64,000 bases of DNA from Flavobacterium sp. CYK-55. GTDB lineage: Bacteria; Bacteroidota; Bacteroidia; Flavobacteriales; Flavobacteriaceae. Shown piece by piece: positions 50,982 through 60,637 of the stretch. Location: NCBI RefSeq assembly GCF_018413465.1, contig NZ_JAHCDK010000001.1, positions 62,001-126,000 of the forward strand, in the 5' to 3' direction. A model generated the notes under the pieces. It did no database searches and was not told the origin of the DNA. It worked only from the letters and a program-made list of their open reading frames with translations. Position numbers and translations under genes: made by a program. Position 1 is the first letter of the stretch. Every line of letters begins with the position of its first letter.

Positions 50982-51614
50982 TTATCCTCTGTTACTCATT
51001 GCAGAAAGCATTCCTCCGTAAACATTGTTCAATGAAGACAAGTTAGAAGTCAATGACTGCATTTGATCTTTCAATTTAAGGTTGTTTTCGGCTACTTCGT
51101 TATTGATTTGTGCGTTTCTAGAAGCACTTTCTAATTGAATTTTGTACAGGCTATTCAAAGATTCCATTTGAGCAGCAGCTGTATTCATTTCTTCACTGTA
51201 TTTTTTAGTAGAAGCAATAGCGTCAACTGTTGGAGAAATGCCTTTGGCAGCACCTTCAAAGTTACGAATGCTATTCCCTAAGCTAGCCATAAGATCCGCA
51301 TCAATCTTAGCTTCTTTCAACATATTGTCAAGTTTTTGTGAAAGCAACCCTTGAGCTTCTTTTGGATCTTCTTTTTTATCTTTTTTTCTAGCTTCACCAC
51401 CGGCTAATTCTGGGTAAACTAACGACCAGTCAAGTTCTTCATCTGGTGTTTCAAACGCTGAAAGACCAAAGATAAAAGCTTCAGTACCAAGACCTATAAT
51501 AAGCATCATACTCGCTCCCGGCCAGTGCATCAGTTTAAAAAGAGCTCCAACGATTACTACTGCCGCTCCCATACCGTAAGTGAAATTCATTACTTTTTTG
51601 CTTAAAATTGCCAT
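50982..51614 (-). CDS. gldL: gliding motility / T9SS motor protein GldL
   Basis: A 210-residue inner-membrane motor subunit. Two membrane helices lie near the start (FTYGMGAAVVIVGALFKLMH and MMLIIGLGTEAFIFGLSAF), with the glutamate in the second helix believed to take part in proton flow. The rest is a helical cytoplasmic coiled coil (EMNTAAAQMESLNSLYKIQL, LKLKDQMQSLTSNLSSLNN). Gene order K-L-M-N is conserved. Confidence 0.97.
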   Translation of the reverse strand: MAILSKKVMNFTYGMGAAVVIVGALFKLMHWPGASMMLIIGLGTEAFIFGLSAFETPDEELDWSLVYPELAGGEARKKDKKEDPKEAQGLLSQKLDNMLKEAKIDADLMASLGNSIRNFEGAAKGISPTVDAIASTKKYSEEMNTAAAQMESLNSLYKIQLESASRNAQINNEVAENNLKLKDQMQSLTSNLSSLNNVYGGMLSAMSNRG

Positions 51615-51667
51615 AATTAAAATTGTTAGTTAGTTAAGTTAATTAATATAAAAATTGGTTAATAGTC

Positions 51668-53095
51668 TTATTTTTTCGGCGCTTTGCCATTGCCTGTAGT
51701 TACAGTTCCCATATAATCTTGTACAGTTCTAAAGCCTATGTAGCTTCTGGCAGTATCAGCATATTCAAAATCGCGAGTGCTAACTTGAATAAAATATGCA
51801 ACATCTTTCCATGATCCACCACGAACTACTTTACGCATATTCTTGTTGTCAGGAACATTTGGATTCATTGAAGAAACATATTCATATGCACCAGCATCGT
51901 ATGATGAGTCAGTCCACTCAGCTACATTCCCAGCCATGTTATAAAGATTATAACCATTCGGCTCAAAAGATCTTGCTTCAACAGTATATAAAGACTGATC
52001 TGCCGCATAATCACCTCTGTTAGGCTTAAAGTTAGCTAAAAAACAACCTCTATCGTTCTTGGTGTAAGGGCCACCCCATGGATATGAACCTGATTGAAGA
52101 CCTCCGCGCGCCGAATATTCCCATTCTGCTTCAGTTGGCAATCTAAATGAGTTTGTCAAATCTCTCCCTTTCTTCTTAGACTTAATCCAAGTATTTTTCT
52201 TTAAAGTCCTCCAAGCACAAAAAGCCTTTGCTTGTTTCCAATTAACACCAACAACAGGATACTCAGAATAAGCCTGGTGCCACAAATAGTCATTGTGCAT
52301 TGGTTCATTGTATGAATACGCAAAGTCTTTAATCCAAACAGTTGTATCTGGATAAACTTTGGTCTGCTCAGTCTTAATAAAATCCTTCCTTCTTCCGGTT
52401 TTAGCCTTAGCAGCAGCTTGAATATCCATCCAAGAATAACGGAATTTTAATTTATTGACATCAATAGTTCTTAACCCATTATATGATTCCGCAACAGGCA
52501 GGTACATTGTATCCATTACTTCAGTATAATACTCATCAGGGTATTTTGAAGTATCTTTAATGAGCTTAACTTTTCTGTTAAGCTTTCTACCAGCATACGG
52601 ATCATCATCTGTACCAACGCTGTAATAGTTCTCATACATGTATTTGTCGTATGGAGTCATCTTGGCTGGATCTGCATCATTAAAAGCAAAGTCCCCGATA
52701 CTACCTGATGACTTACCGCCTCCTTTTCCGCCCTTAGCACCACCTCCAGCAGCACCTCCTCCTCCAACTTCATCAGCTAGAATTGCAAGACGAACACGAA
52801 TAATCGAATCTTTAACCCATTCAACAAACTCTCGATACTCACTATTGGTGATTTCAGTCTCATCCATGTAAAAAGAACGAACTGTTACAGTTTTAGTTGG
52901 AGCATCCTGAACATTGGCCAAATCATCATCTGATTTCCCCATGATGAAAGAACCACCAGGAACCAATGTCATTCCATATGGTTTTTCCGGATGCCACTTC
53001 CTTCCTTTGACTCCTACCAATTCACCTTTGTCACTCGAGCCTCCACAGCCGATTAACGTAGCTAAAATTACCGAAAATGAAATGAATTTCTTCAT
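51668..53095 (-). CDS. gldK: gliding motility / T9SS lipoprotein GldK
   Basis: A 475-residue outer-membrane lipoprotein of FGE-like fold, lipid cysteine C17 in LATLIGCGGSSDKG. Characteristic parts are MTLVPGGSFIMGKSDDD, FYMDETEITNSEYREFVEWV, SFRLPTEAEWEYSARGGLQ and MRKVVRGGSWKDVAYFIQ. Residues 111-134 are a glycine/alanine/lysine-rich insertion before the second half. It forms the periplasmic ring with GldN. It begins the operon, about 280 nt after the next upstream gene, with a -7 box and paired repeats upstream. Confidence 0.97.
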   Translation of the reverse strand: MKKFISFSVILATLIGCGGSSDKGELVGVKGRKWHPEKPYGMTLVPGGSFIMGKSDDDLANVQDAPTKTVTVRSFYMDETEITNSEYREFVEWVKDSIIRVRLAILADEVGGGGAAGGGAKGGKGGGKSSGSIGDFAFNDADPAKMTPYDKYMYENYYSVGTDDDPYAGRKLNRKVKLIKDTSKYPDEYYTEVMDTMYLPVAESYNGLRTIDVNKLKFRYSWMDIQAAAKAKTGRRKDFIKTEQTKVYPDTTVWIKDFAYSYNEPMHNDYLWHQAYSEYPVVGVNWKQAKAFCAWRTLKKNTWIKSKKKGRDLTNSFRLPTEAEWEYSARGGLQSGSYPWGGPYTKNDRGCFLANFKPNRGDYAADQSLYTVEARSFEPNGYNLYNMAGNVAEWTDSSYDAGAYEYVSSMNPNVPDNKNMRKVVRGGSWKDVAYFIQVSTRDFEYADTARSYIGFRTVQDYMGTVTTGNGKAPKK

Positions 53096-53218
53096 ATAAT
53101 TGGGGTTATGAAATGTGTTTATAATTTGAGGCCGTAAACCTATTTATTATTTTTTAAAAAAGCAATTAAATGTTATTAAATTTTATTAAGGCTACTACCA
53201 ATGCTTCATTACACTTTC

Positions 53219-53226
53219 CAAAAGTA
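53219..53226 (-). promoter_or_regulatory. -7 box of the gldKLMN operon
   Basis: TACTTTTG on the minus strand matches TAnnTTTG, 123 nt before the gldK start. No TTG is seen at -33; that region leads into the paired repeats at 53257-53290, where an activator might substitute for it. Confidence 0.5.
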
Positions 53227-53256
53227 GAATTAATATTAGAATTAAAAAAACTTTTT

Positions 53257-53290
53257 ATCGACAAAATACATAAATCATCGATAAAATGCG
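53257..53290 (-). promoter_or_regulatory. paired ATCGAyAA direct repeat upstream of gldK
   Basis: ATCGACAAAATACA (53257) and ATCGATAAAATGCG (53277) are spaced exactly 20 bp start to start, about 30 bp upstream of the -7 box. The rest of the 278-nt gap (53096-53373) is AT-rich without other clear features. Confidence 0.55.
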
Positions 53291-53373
53291 TCTTTATAGA
53301 TGTTTTTGTAATCTATATATTACAATTAATACTTATTGAACATTAATCTGCAATGTTTAGGTATACTCAAAAT

Positions 53374-54519
53374 TTAAATAATGTTTTTTCTTTGTGCCTT
53401 CCACCATCGCTCAGGTATCTCTTGATTACAAGCTTTAATGTATTCATCATACGAACACGGTAACAACGTGCATTTTTTTAATTTATTATTGGCTGATGAA
53501 ATATGTGGAATTTCAATCCACCAACGCTCTGTTTTATCACTTTTGTAAAACACAAGTTCGTCATCATCAATCGGAACGATATATCGGATATAGTTTTCTT
53601 TGCTTCCATATGGATACTCATTTGAACGATAGTGATATCCTTCTATAAAATACCAAACAACTTGAGCCATCAAAACAGCTTCATTTGCCGTGCCTTGTTG
53701 ATTAAAAATACCAAATACTGAAACCTTGTCGCTCAAGCCGGAATAACGAGCCAATGCGCAAATTTCTTTTCCACTAAAACCGTTGGGCGAAAAATTAATA
53801 AAATTACCTGAATCTGAAGATTTGACAGAAGCCAAATCTAAAGAAACCATATCAGCATCTCTAAAAACTGGCTCAGAAAGAGTTATATCGCTTGATATAT
53901 CACCTAATCTGTAAGCATCAAAAAATAACTTTTCAATCAAATCAATCTCTTCTTGCGAATTAAAATAAGTCTGATATCCAATATTGCAGAAGTTGAACAA
54001 ATTGTTTGGCTCATCCAAAACAATTTTAGTTAAATACGAATGTACAGAAATCGAGTCCTCTTCTTTACCAAAATCAAAACGACTATCAATAGAAACCAAA
54101 TTGACCATTTGTTCAAGTTGATCATAAGCCCGATAAAGAGGATAGGTCAAATCCTGCGTACCTCCAACAACTATGGGAATTATGCGGTTTTTTAGCAACG
54201 CCGAAACAACTTGTTGCAATGCAAAGTAAGTGTCATTTATAGAATTTCCTGGTAGAATATCGCCCAAATCAGCAATTGATGCTTCCCAATTTCCAGGAAA
54301 TAATTTATAAAACTCAGACCTGAAGTAATTTAAATCATGTTCGGCGTTATGACCACCGCGGTTTTCAGCAACACCAATAATCGCCAACTTTATTTGAGCA
54401 AGGTCAGGAAAAGAATCTTGTGTATGAAATACAATTTTGCATCCGAGTTGCTGAGATGACAAATCCTTTATCATGTTTTGAATTTCTTCGGCAACTGGTT
54501 CCAAAAAACTAAATTCCAT
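53374..54519 (-). CDS. arginase/formimidoylglutamase-fold protein, metal site degenerate
   Basis: A 381-residue protein of the ureohydrolase fold, commonly annotated as formimidoylglutamase in flavobacteria. The usual manganese motifs are changed: GGTQD at 119-123 in place of GGDH, SIDSRFD at 143-149 in place of DAHxD, and SLDLASVKSSD at 226-236 in place of DxDxxDP. Histidine metal ligands are thus missing at two sites, so hydrolase activity is doubtful. It lies between gldK (278 nt) and topA (3 nt), and the gldK neighbourhood suggests a link to gliding or secretion. Confidence 0.78.
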   Translation of the reverse strand: MEFSFLEPVAEEIQNMIKDLSSQQLGCKIVFHTQDSFPDLAQIKLAIIGVAENRGGHNAEHDLNYFRSEFYKLFPGNWEASIADLGDILPGNSINDTYFALQQVVSALLKNRIIPIVVGGTQDLTYPLYRAYDQLEQMVNLVSIDSRFDFGKEEDSISVHSYLTKIVLDEPNNLFNFCNIGYQTYFNSQEEIDLIEKLFFDAYRLGDISSDITLSEPVFRDADMVSLDLASVKSSDSGNFINFSPNGFSGKEICALARYSGLSDKVSVFGIFNQQGTANEAVLMAQVVWYFIEGYHYRSNEYPYGSKENYIRYIVPIDDDELVFYKSDKTERWWIEIPHISSANNKLKKCTLLPCSYDEYIKACNQEIPERWWKAQRKNII

Positions 54520-54522
54520 GGT

Positions 54523-57021
54523 TTATTTCTTTTTTGTGGTTGATTTTAATCCCGCTTTCTTGGTCGTGGGCTTTTTAGCAGGAGATTTTTTCTCTATGAG
54601 TTCTTTAACCTGATCGAGTGTTAGTTTAGAAGTATCAACTTCTTTACCTAATTCTATCTTGAGTTTCCCTTGGGTTATAATTGATCTGCCCCAGCGTGCT
54701 TTTTCAACCAAGATACCTTCTTCTTTCCAATGATGAATAACTTTATCAATATCTTTTTGCAGTTTATCCTGAATCAATTCTTGAACATCACTTTGAGAAA
54801 GCCGGTCAAAATTGTACTTCTTGCTCACGTTGATAAACAATCCGTTCCATTTGATGAATGGCCCAAATCGACCCACCCCTTTTTGCACAGGCATATTTTC
54901 ATAAGTAGCTATGGGCGCATCTGCCTGCAACTTCTGATCAATCAACTCTTGAGCACGAATAAGGTTAACATCTAACGGATCTTCCCCTTTTGGCAAGGAT
55001 ATAAAAGTGTTTCCAAATCTAACATACGGCCCGAATCGACCATTGCTTACTTCAACTTCTTCACCTTTATATTGACCCAAAATCTTCGGAAGCAAAAACA
55101 AATTCAAAGCTTCCTCAAGGCTAATGGTACTAATATTCTGATCTGACTTCAAACTAGCAAACTTTTTATCATCGTCTTCGGCTTCACCAATTTGAGCCAT
55201 CGGACCAAATTTCCCCAAACGCACACTTACCTGACGGCCTGACTCAGGGTCAACACCTAAAATACGCTCTCCACTTTCGCGCTCAGCATTGGCTTCAACT
55301 TCAGTAACATTAGGGTGAAATGTATTGTAAAATTCGCTCATCATGGTTTGCCAATTGGCATTCCCCTCAGCAATTTCATCAAAATCTTGCTCAACCTTAG
55401 CCGTAAAATTGTAATCGAGAATATTCCCGAAATTCTTCACCAAAAAATCGGTCACAATTGTTCCAATATCTGTGGGCACTAATTTACCTTTATCTGAACC
55501 GGTGTTCTCTTTGAGTTGCTGACTCGTCACCACGCCTGATTTTAAAACCAATTGCATATACGGACGTTCCTGCCCTTCTAGATTTCCTTTTTCAATATAA
55601 TTTCGATTGATGATGGTTGAAATAGTTGGCGCATACGTTGATGGTCGACCAATACCTAATTCTTCTAACTTTTTCACCAAAGAAGCTTCAGTATAGCGTG
55701 GCGCTGGTCGAGAATAGCGCTCTGTAGCCACAATAGCCGGACATTGCAAAGATTCGTTGACTTTCATTGCAGGCAACATTCCTTCTTGTTCTTCTTCATC
55801 ATCATCGTTGCCTTCTAGATATACTTTTAAGAAACCGTCAAAAAGCAAAACTTCGCCCGAAGCAGCAAACAATTCATTGTGGTTATTGGCTTGAATTTTT
55901 ACAGAAGTTCGCTCTAATTCAGCATCACTCATTTGTGAAGCGATGGTTCTTTTCCAAATCAAATCATACAATCGCGCTTGATCGCGGTCAATGTTCACGG
56001 TGTGTCGCGACATATCTGTCGGGCGAATGGCCTCGTGCGCCTCTTGAGCACCTTTGGCTTTGGTCAAAAATGAACGTGACTTGGCATATTGTTCGCCATA
56101 CGATTTTTTAATTTCAGCTTGCGCCGCACTCATGGCTTCTTGCGACAAATTTACGCTGTCGGTTCTCATATAAGTAATCAAACCCGCTTCATACAAACGT
56201 TGTGCTAATTGCATCGTAATTCCTACCGGAAGATACAACTTACGCGCAGCTTCTTGTTGCAAAGTCGAAGTCGTGAACGGAGCCGCCGGAGATTTTTTGG
56301 CCGGCTTGGTTTCAAGATCAGAAACCTTATATTGTGAAGATATACTTTTGTTCAAGAAATCTTCAGCTTCTTTTTGTGTATTAAAACTCTTAGATAATTT
56401 GGCTTTGAACGATTTACCGACTGCATTGGTAAACTCAGCTGTCACTGAATAACTCGCCACCGCTTTAAATTCTTGAATTTCTCTTTCGCGCTCCACAATC
56501 AAACGAACCGCTACCGATTGCACACGGCCAGCAGAAAGTCCGCCTTTTACTTTACGCCACAAAACAGGAGAAAGTTCATAACCCACCAATCGATCTAAAA
56601 CACGTCGTGCTTGTTGCGCATTGACTAAGTCATAATTAATTTCACGCGGATGATCAATGGCTTTAAGAATCGCCGTTTTGGTAATTTCATGAAAAACAAT
56701 GCGCTTGGTTTTGTTTTTATCGAGTTTGAGCTCTTCAGCCAAATGCCAAGAAATGGCTTCTCCCTCACGGTCTTCATCGGAAGCCAACCAAACCATATCT
56801 GCGCTTTTTGACAAAGTTTTGAGTTTAGAAACCAATGCTTTCTTATCGGAAGAAACTTCATATTTAGGTTTAAAACCATTCTGAATATCCACGCCAATTT
56901 CTTTAGAAGGCAAATCAGCTATGTGTCCATAACTCGATTCAACTTGGTAATCACTTCCGAGAAATTTTTCAATGGTTTTTGCCTTGGCAGGCGACTCAAC
57001 AATCACTAAATTCTTTGCCAT
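54523..57021 (-). CDS. topA: DNA topoisomerase I
   Basis: An 832-residue type IA topoisomerase that relaxes negative supercoils. The TOPRIM domain begins NLVIVESPAKAKTIEKFLG and has WLASDEDREGEAISWH; the catalytic tyrosine is in GLITYMRTDSVNLS. C-terminal repeats with VSNGRFGPYVRFGNTF and GVGRFGPFIKWNGLF replace the zinc fingers of E. coli, and the end is a lysine-rich tail (TTKKAGLKSTTKKK). A -7 box lies upstream. Complete. Confidence 0.96.
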   Translation of the reverse strand: MAKNLVIVESPAKAKTIEKFLGSDYQVESSYGHIADLPSKEIGVDIQNGFKPKYEVSSDKKALVSKLKTLSKSADMVWLASDEDREGEAISWHLAEELKLDKNKTKRIVFHEITKTAILKAIDHPREINYDLVNAQQARRVLDRLVGYELSPVLWRKVKGGLSAGRVQSVAVRLIVEREREIQEFKAVASYSVTAEFTNAVGKSFKAKLSKSFNTQKEAEDFLNKSISSQYKVSDLETKPAKKSPAAPFTTSTLQQEAARKLYLPVGITMQLAQRLYEAGLITYMRTDSVNLSQEAMSAAQAEIKKSYGEQYAKSRSFLTKAKGAQEAHEAIRPTDMSRHTVNIDRDQARLYDLIWKRTIASQMSDAELERTSVKIQANNHNELFAASGEVLLFDGFLKVYLEGNDDDEEEQEGMLPAMKVNESLQCPAIVATERYSRPAPRYTEASLVKKLEELGIGRPSTYAPTISTIINRNYIEKGNLEGQERPYMQLVLKSGVVTSQQLKENTGSDKGKLVPTDIGTIVTDFLVKNFGNILDYNFTAKVEQDFDEIAEGNANWQTMMSEFYNTFHPNVTEVEANAERESGERILGVDPESGRQVSVRLGKFGPMAQIGEAEDDDKKFASLKSDQNISTISLEEALNLFLLPKILGQYKGEEVEVSNGRFGPYVRFGNTFISLPKGEDPLDVNLIRAQELIDQKLQADAPIATYENMPVQKGVGRFGPFIKWNGLFINVSKKYNFDRLSQSDVQELIQDKLQKDIDKVIHHWKEEGILVEKARWGRSIITQGKLKIELGKEVDTSKLTLDQVKELIEKKSPAKKPTTKKAGLKSTTKKK

Positions 57022-57074
57022 AATCCTATTTTATTCCGCCAAATCTGATGAATCAGTGTGGTGGCAATTTGGGG

Positions 57075-57100
57075 CAAAAGTATCTATTTTTTTTAAACAA
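57075..57100 (-). promoter_or_regulatory. promoter of topA
   Basis: On the minus strand TTG (57100-57098), 15-nt gap and TACTTTTG (57082-57075) resemble the Bacteroidetes promoter, 53 nt before the topA start. Confidence 0.5.
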
Positions 57101-57246
57101 GCTGTATTTGAACGAAATTTTGAACGTTTCACCGATGTTTTGACATTGTTTTTATGAAACAAACTACTGATTTAAAGACGCCTGATTAACAAAAACAATA
57201 CATCATACCTTAATATATTATCAACTTAAAATCCTTTGCTGACATC

Positions 57247-57279
57247 TTGTCATATTTTTTTGAATTTGTATTATCTTTG
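57247..57279 (+). promoter_or_regulatory. promoter of the miaB operon
   Basis: TTG (57247-57249), 22-nt spacer and TATCTTTG (57272-57279) match the flavobacterial promoter; the miaB ATG is 28 nt downstream. Confidence 0.65.
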
Positions 57280-57307
57280 CCGTCCGCATTTACAGTTATT
57301 ACAACTT

Positions 57308-58756
57308 ATGGAAAAGACAATGGACGAAAATCGCCAAGGAGAAACTTTGGTCATGGATCAACAAAATCAAAACACCAAAAAACTTTTTATAGAAAGCTAT
57401 GGTTGTGCAATGAACTTTGCCGATAGCGAAGTAGTTGCTTCCATCATGGCTACCAACGGATACAACACTACCCAAAACCTTGAAGATGCTGATTTGGTTT
57501 TGGTCAATACTTGCTCTATTCGCGATAAAGCCGAACAAACCGTTCGCAAGCGTCTTGAAAAATACAATGCCGTAAAGCGCAAACAAAATCCAAACATGAA
57601 AGTAGGCGTTTTGGGTTGTATGGCCGAGCGATTGAAGAGCCAATTTCTTGAACAAGAAAAAATTGTTGATTTGGTGGTCGGGCCTGATGCCTACAAAGAT
57701 TTACCGAATTTATTACAAGAAGTCGAAGCCGGAAACGATGCGATCAATGTGATTCTTTCAAAAGAAGAAACCTACGGTGATATTGCTCCGGTGCGCTTGA
57801 TGAGCAATGGCGTAACCGCTTTTGTATCAATCACCCGAGGCTGTGACAATATGTGTACTTTTTGCGTGGTTCCGTTTACCCGCGGACGCGAAAGAAGCCG
57901 CGAACCACAAAGTATTTTACAAGAAATCAAAGATTTGGCCGAAAAAGGCTATAAAGAAGTAACGCTTTTGGGCCAAAACGTCGACAGTTATTTATGGTAC
58001 GGCGGCGGACTCAAAAAAGATTTTGACAATGCCTCTGAGCTAGCCAAAGCCACTGCCGTAGATTTTGCGCAGTTGCTCGATATGGTAGCGGTGACTTTCC
58101 CGAAAATGCGCATTCGCTTCTCGACCTCAAACCCACAAGATATGCACGAAGAAGTGCTGCATGTGATTGCCAAACACCGCAACGTTTGTAGCCATATTCA
58201 CTTGCCGGTTCAATCGGGCAGCGACCGGATTTTGAAATTGATGAATCGTCAGCACACGCGCGAAGAATACATGGCGCTGATTGACAAAATCAAACAAATC
58301 ATTCCTGATATTGAAATCACCCAAGATATGATTGCGGGCTTCCCGACTGAAACCGAACAAGACCACCAAGATACTTTGAGCTTGATGGAATACGTTCAGT
58401 ACAATTTTGGTTATATGTACGCCTATTCTGAAAGGCCGGGCACACTAGCTGCGCGCAAAATGGAAGACGATGTGACCGATGAAGACAAATCGCGCCGTTT
58501 GCAAGAAATTGTTGATTTACAAGGAAAACACAGTACCATCCGCACGCGTCATTATGTAGGTAAAACCGTTGAAGTTCTGGTTGAGAAAACCTCAAAACGC
58601 TCTGAAAACGATTTATCAGGAAGAAATTCGCAAAGTATTACCGTGGTTTTCCCAAGAGAACATTATAAAATAGGTGATTTTGTCAATGTTGAAATTACCG
58701 ATTGTACCAGCGGAACCCTGATTGGGAAAGCCGTTGGTTACAGCGATATGAACTAG
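57308..58756 (+). CDS. miaB: tRNA-2-methylthio-N6-dimethylallyladenosine synthase MiaB
   Basis: A 482-residue radical-SAM methylthiotransferase acting on A37 of tRNAs, starting at MEKTMDENRQG or four codons later at MDENRQG. The N-terminal UPF0004 domain has FIESYGCAMNFADSE and GVLGCMAERL; the radical-SAM motif is ITRGCDNMCTFCVVPFTRG; a TRAM domain closes the chain. All cysteines are present. It heads a plus-strand transcript with the sigma-54 activator, lptE and secG. Confidence 0.96.
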   Translation: MEKTMDENRQGETLVMDQQNQNTKKLFIESYGCAMNFADSEVVASIMATNGYNTTQNLEDADLVLVNTCSIRDKAEQTVRKRLEKYNAVKRKQNPNMKVGVLGCMAERLKSQFLEQEKIVDLVVGPDAYKDLPNLLQEVEAGNDAINVILSKEETYGDIAPVRLMSNGVTAFVSITRGCDNMCTFCVVPFTRGRERSREPQSILQEIKDLAEKGYKEVTLLGQNVDSYLWYGGGLKKDFDNASELAKATAVDFAQLLDMVAVTFPKMRIRFSTSNPQDMHEEVLHVIAKHRNVCSHIHLPVQSGSDRILKLMNRQHTREEYMALIDKIKQIIPDIEITQDMIAGFPTETEQDHQDTLSLMEYVQYNFGYMYAYSERPGTLAARKMEDDVTDEDKSRRLQEIVDLQGKHSTIRTRHYVGKTVEVLVEKTSKRSENDLSGRNSQSITVVFPREHYKIGDFVNVEITDCTSGTLIGKAVGYSDMN

Positions 58757-58781
58757 AAGTTCAAACCAATTATTTTTAATT

Positions 58782-60038
58782 ATGGAAAGCGTTCAGGCCA
58801 TCAAACAGCGATTTGAAATTATCGGTAACGATCCGAAACTCAATCGCGCCATTGAAAAAGCCATTCAGGTTGCCCCGACTGATATTACCGTATTGGTATC
58901 GGGCGAAAGTGGCGTGGGTAAAGAGAATATTCCGCGTATTATTCATTCGCTTTCACACCGCAAACACGGAAAATACATCGCTGTCAACTGTGGTGCCATT
59001 CCCGAAGGAACCATTGACAGCGAACTTTTCGGACACGAAAAAGGTTCCTTTACCGGAGCTACCAATACCCGCGAAGGTTATTTTGAAGTAGCCAACGGCG
59101 GAACGATTTTTTTAGATGAAGTGGGTGAGCTTCCGCTGACCACACAAGTCAGATTGTTACGCGTGCTTGAAAATGGAGAATTCATCAAAGTGGGTTCGTC
59201 GCAAGTACAAAAAACCAATGTGCGCATCGTGGCCGCCACCAATGTCAATATGCTCGATGCGATTCAAAAAGGAAAATTCCGCGAAGATTTATACTATCGT
59301 TTGAGTACGGTTGAAATTTCCCTTCCGCCGCTGCGCGAACGCCAAGATGATATTCATTTGTTGTTTAGAAAATTTGCTGCTGATTTTGCCCACAAATACA
59401 AAATGCCACCGCTCAAATTAGAAGATCAAGCAGTTCAGGTTTTGCAGAAATTTCGTTGGAACGGAAACATTCGTCAGCTTAGAAACATTGCCGAACAAAT
59501 CTCAGTTCTTGAAACCAAACGCGACATCACAGCTTCAATGCTGCAATCTTATTTGCCACTAGAGAACAATCATCTGCCATCAGTGATTAAAGACAGTAAA
59601 TCTGAAAGTGACTTTAGCACCGAACGCGACATCTTATATAAGGTGTTGTTTGACATGAAAAGCGATTTGAATGATTTGAAGAAACTCACGCTTGAACTCA
59701 TGAAAAATGGCTCCGGAAAAGTGCAAGACATCAATCCGAATTTGATTCAAAAAGTATATGGCGCGCAGTCATTTGACAATGAAATTTCATTTGAGCACAC
59801 GCCTAATACTTCGGTGATTGCTCACAATCAGAATCCGACGGTTTATACTGAAGCCGATGAGCCTTTTCAATTTGCTGAAACCGTTGAAGAAGAAGAAATC
59901 CTTAAACTCGAACAAAAAGAAATCGAGCTCATCAAAAAATCACTCGAAAAAAACAAAGGAAAACGCAAAGCTGCTGCTGATGAACTGGGTATTTCGGAGC
60001 GAACTTTATACAGAAAAATCAAACAATTTAATTTATAG
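58782..60038 (+). CDS. sigma-54 interaction transcription activator without receiver
   Basis: A 418-residue sigma-54 activator. The AAA+ domain has Walker A GESGVGKENIPR, Walker B GGTIFLDEVGELP and the sigma-54-contact loop KGSFTGATN; a Fis-type helix-turn-helix (KRKAAADELGISERTLYRK) ends it. No receiver, PAS or GAF domain precedes the AAA domain, so input must come by another route. The gene follows miaB by 25 nt and precedes lptE by 39 nt, a stable-looking Bacteroidetes order. Targets are unknown. Confidence 0.93.
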   Translation: MESVQAIKQRFEIIGNDPKLNRAIEKAIQVAPTDITVLVSGESGVGKENIPRIIHSLSHRKHGKYIAVNCGAIPEGTIDSELFGHEKGSFTGATNTREGYFEVANGGTIFLDEVGELPLTTQVRLLRVLENGEFIKVGSSQVQKTNVRIVAATNVNMLDAIQKGKFREDLYYRLSTVEISLPPLRERQDDIHLLFRKFAADFAHKYKMPPLKLEDQAVQVLQKFRWNGNIRQLRNIAEQISVLETKRDITASMLQSYLPLENNHLPSVIKDSKSESDFSTERDILYKVLFDMKSDLNDLKKLTLELMKNGSGKVQDINPNLIQKVYGAQSFDNEISFEHTPNTSVIAHNQNPTVYTEADEPFQFAETVEEEEILKLEQKEIELIKKSLEKNKGKRKAAADELGISERTLYRKIKQFNL

Positions 60039-60077
60039 CCAGAGAAGTTTTTAAATATCTTTGGCCTTTTGAATCAG

Positions 60078-60581
60078 ATGAAAAACCTGAAAATATTTAT
60101 TGTTCTTTTAACAGCTAGCTTTTTGCAAGGTTGCTCAGTATATAACTTTACCGGTGCAGGAAAAATAGACGCCAAGACTTTTCAGGTGAATTATTTTCAG
60201 AATTCAGCAGCTTTAGTCGAACCGGGCATTGATAGAACCTTCACTCAAAAATTGCAAAACCTGATTCAAAACCAAACTACTTTGAATTTGGTTAACACCG
60301 GTGGAGATTTGATTTATGAAGGTGAAATTGTTGATTACCGCATTAGTCCAACAACCGCTACTGCTGACCAGCGCGCTGCCGAAAGCCGATTGAGTATTAC
60401 TGTGAATGTGCGTTTTTCAAACAAAAACAAAGAAAGCGACTCATTTGAGAAAAGATTTAGTTTTTTTTACAACTTTCCCGGAACACAGCAATTGGTAGGC
60501 TCTGAACTCAGCACGGCATTAGATGAAATTTTTGACAGAATCACCCAAGATATCTTTAATGAGTCATTGGCTAAATGGTAG
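60078..60581 (+). CDS. lptE: LPS assembly lipoprotein LptE
   Basis: A 167-residue lipoprotein starting at MKNLKIFIVLLTASFLQGC (lipid cysteine). The mature chain has FTGAGKIDAKTFQVNYFQN, PGIDRTFTQKLQNLIQNQTT and EGEIVDYRISPTTATA, as expected for LptE, the plug of the LptD translocon for lipopolysaccharide. A TTG three codons upstream is possible but less likely. Confidence 0.88.
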   Translation: MKNLKIFIVLLTASFLQGCSVYNFTGAGKIDAKTFQVNYFQNSAALVEPGIDRTFTQKLQNLIQNQTTLNLVNTGGDLIYEGEIVDYRISPTTATADQRAAESRLSITVNVRFSNKNKESDSFEKRFSFFYNFPGTQQLVGSELSTALDEIFDRITQDIFNESLAKW

Positions 60582-60637
60582 AACAAAAAATAATTAGTAA
60601 TTTGGCCAACTCTTAAGTCAAAGCGATCAACTCAGTC

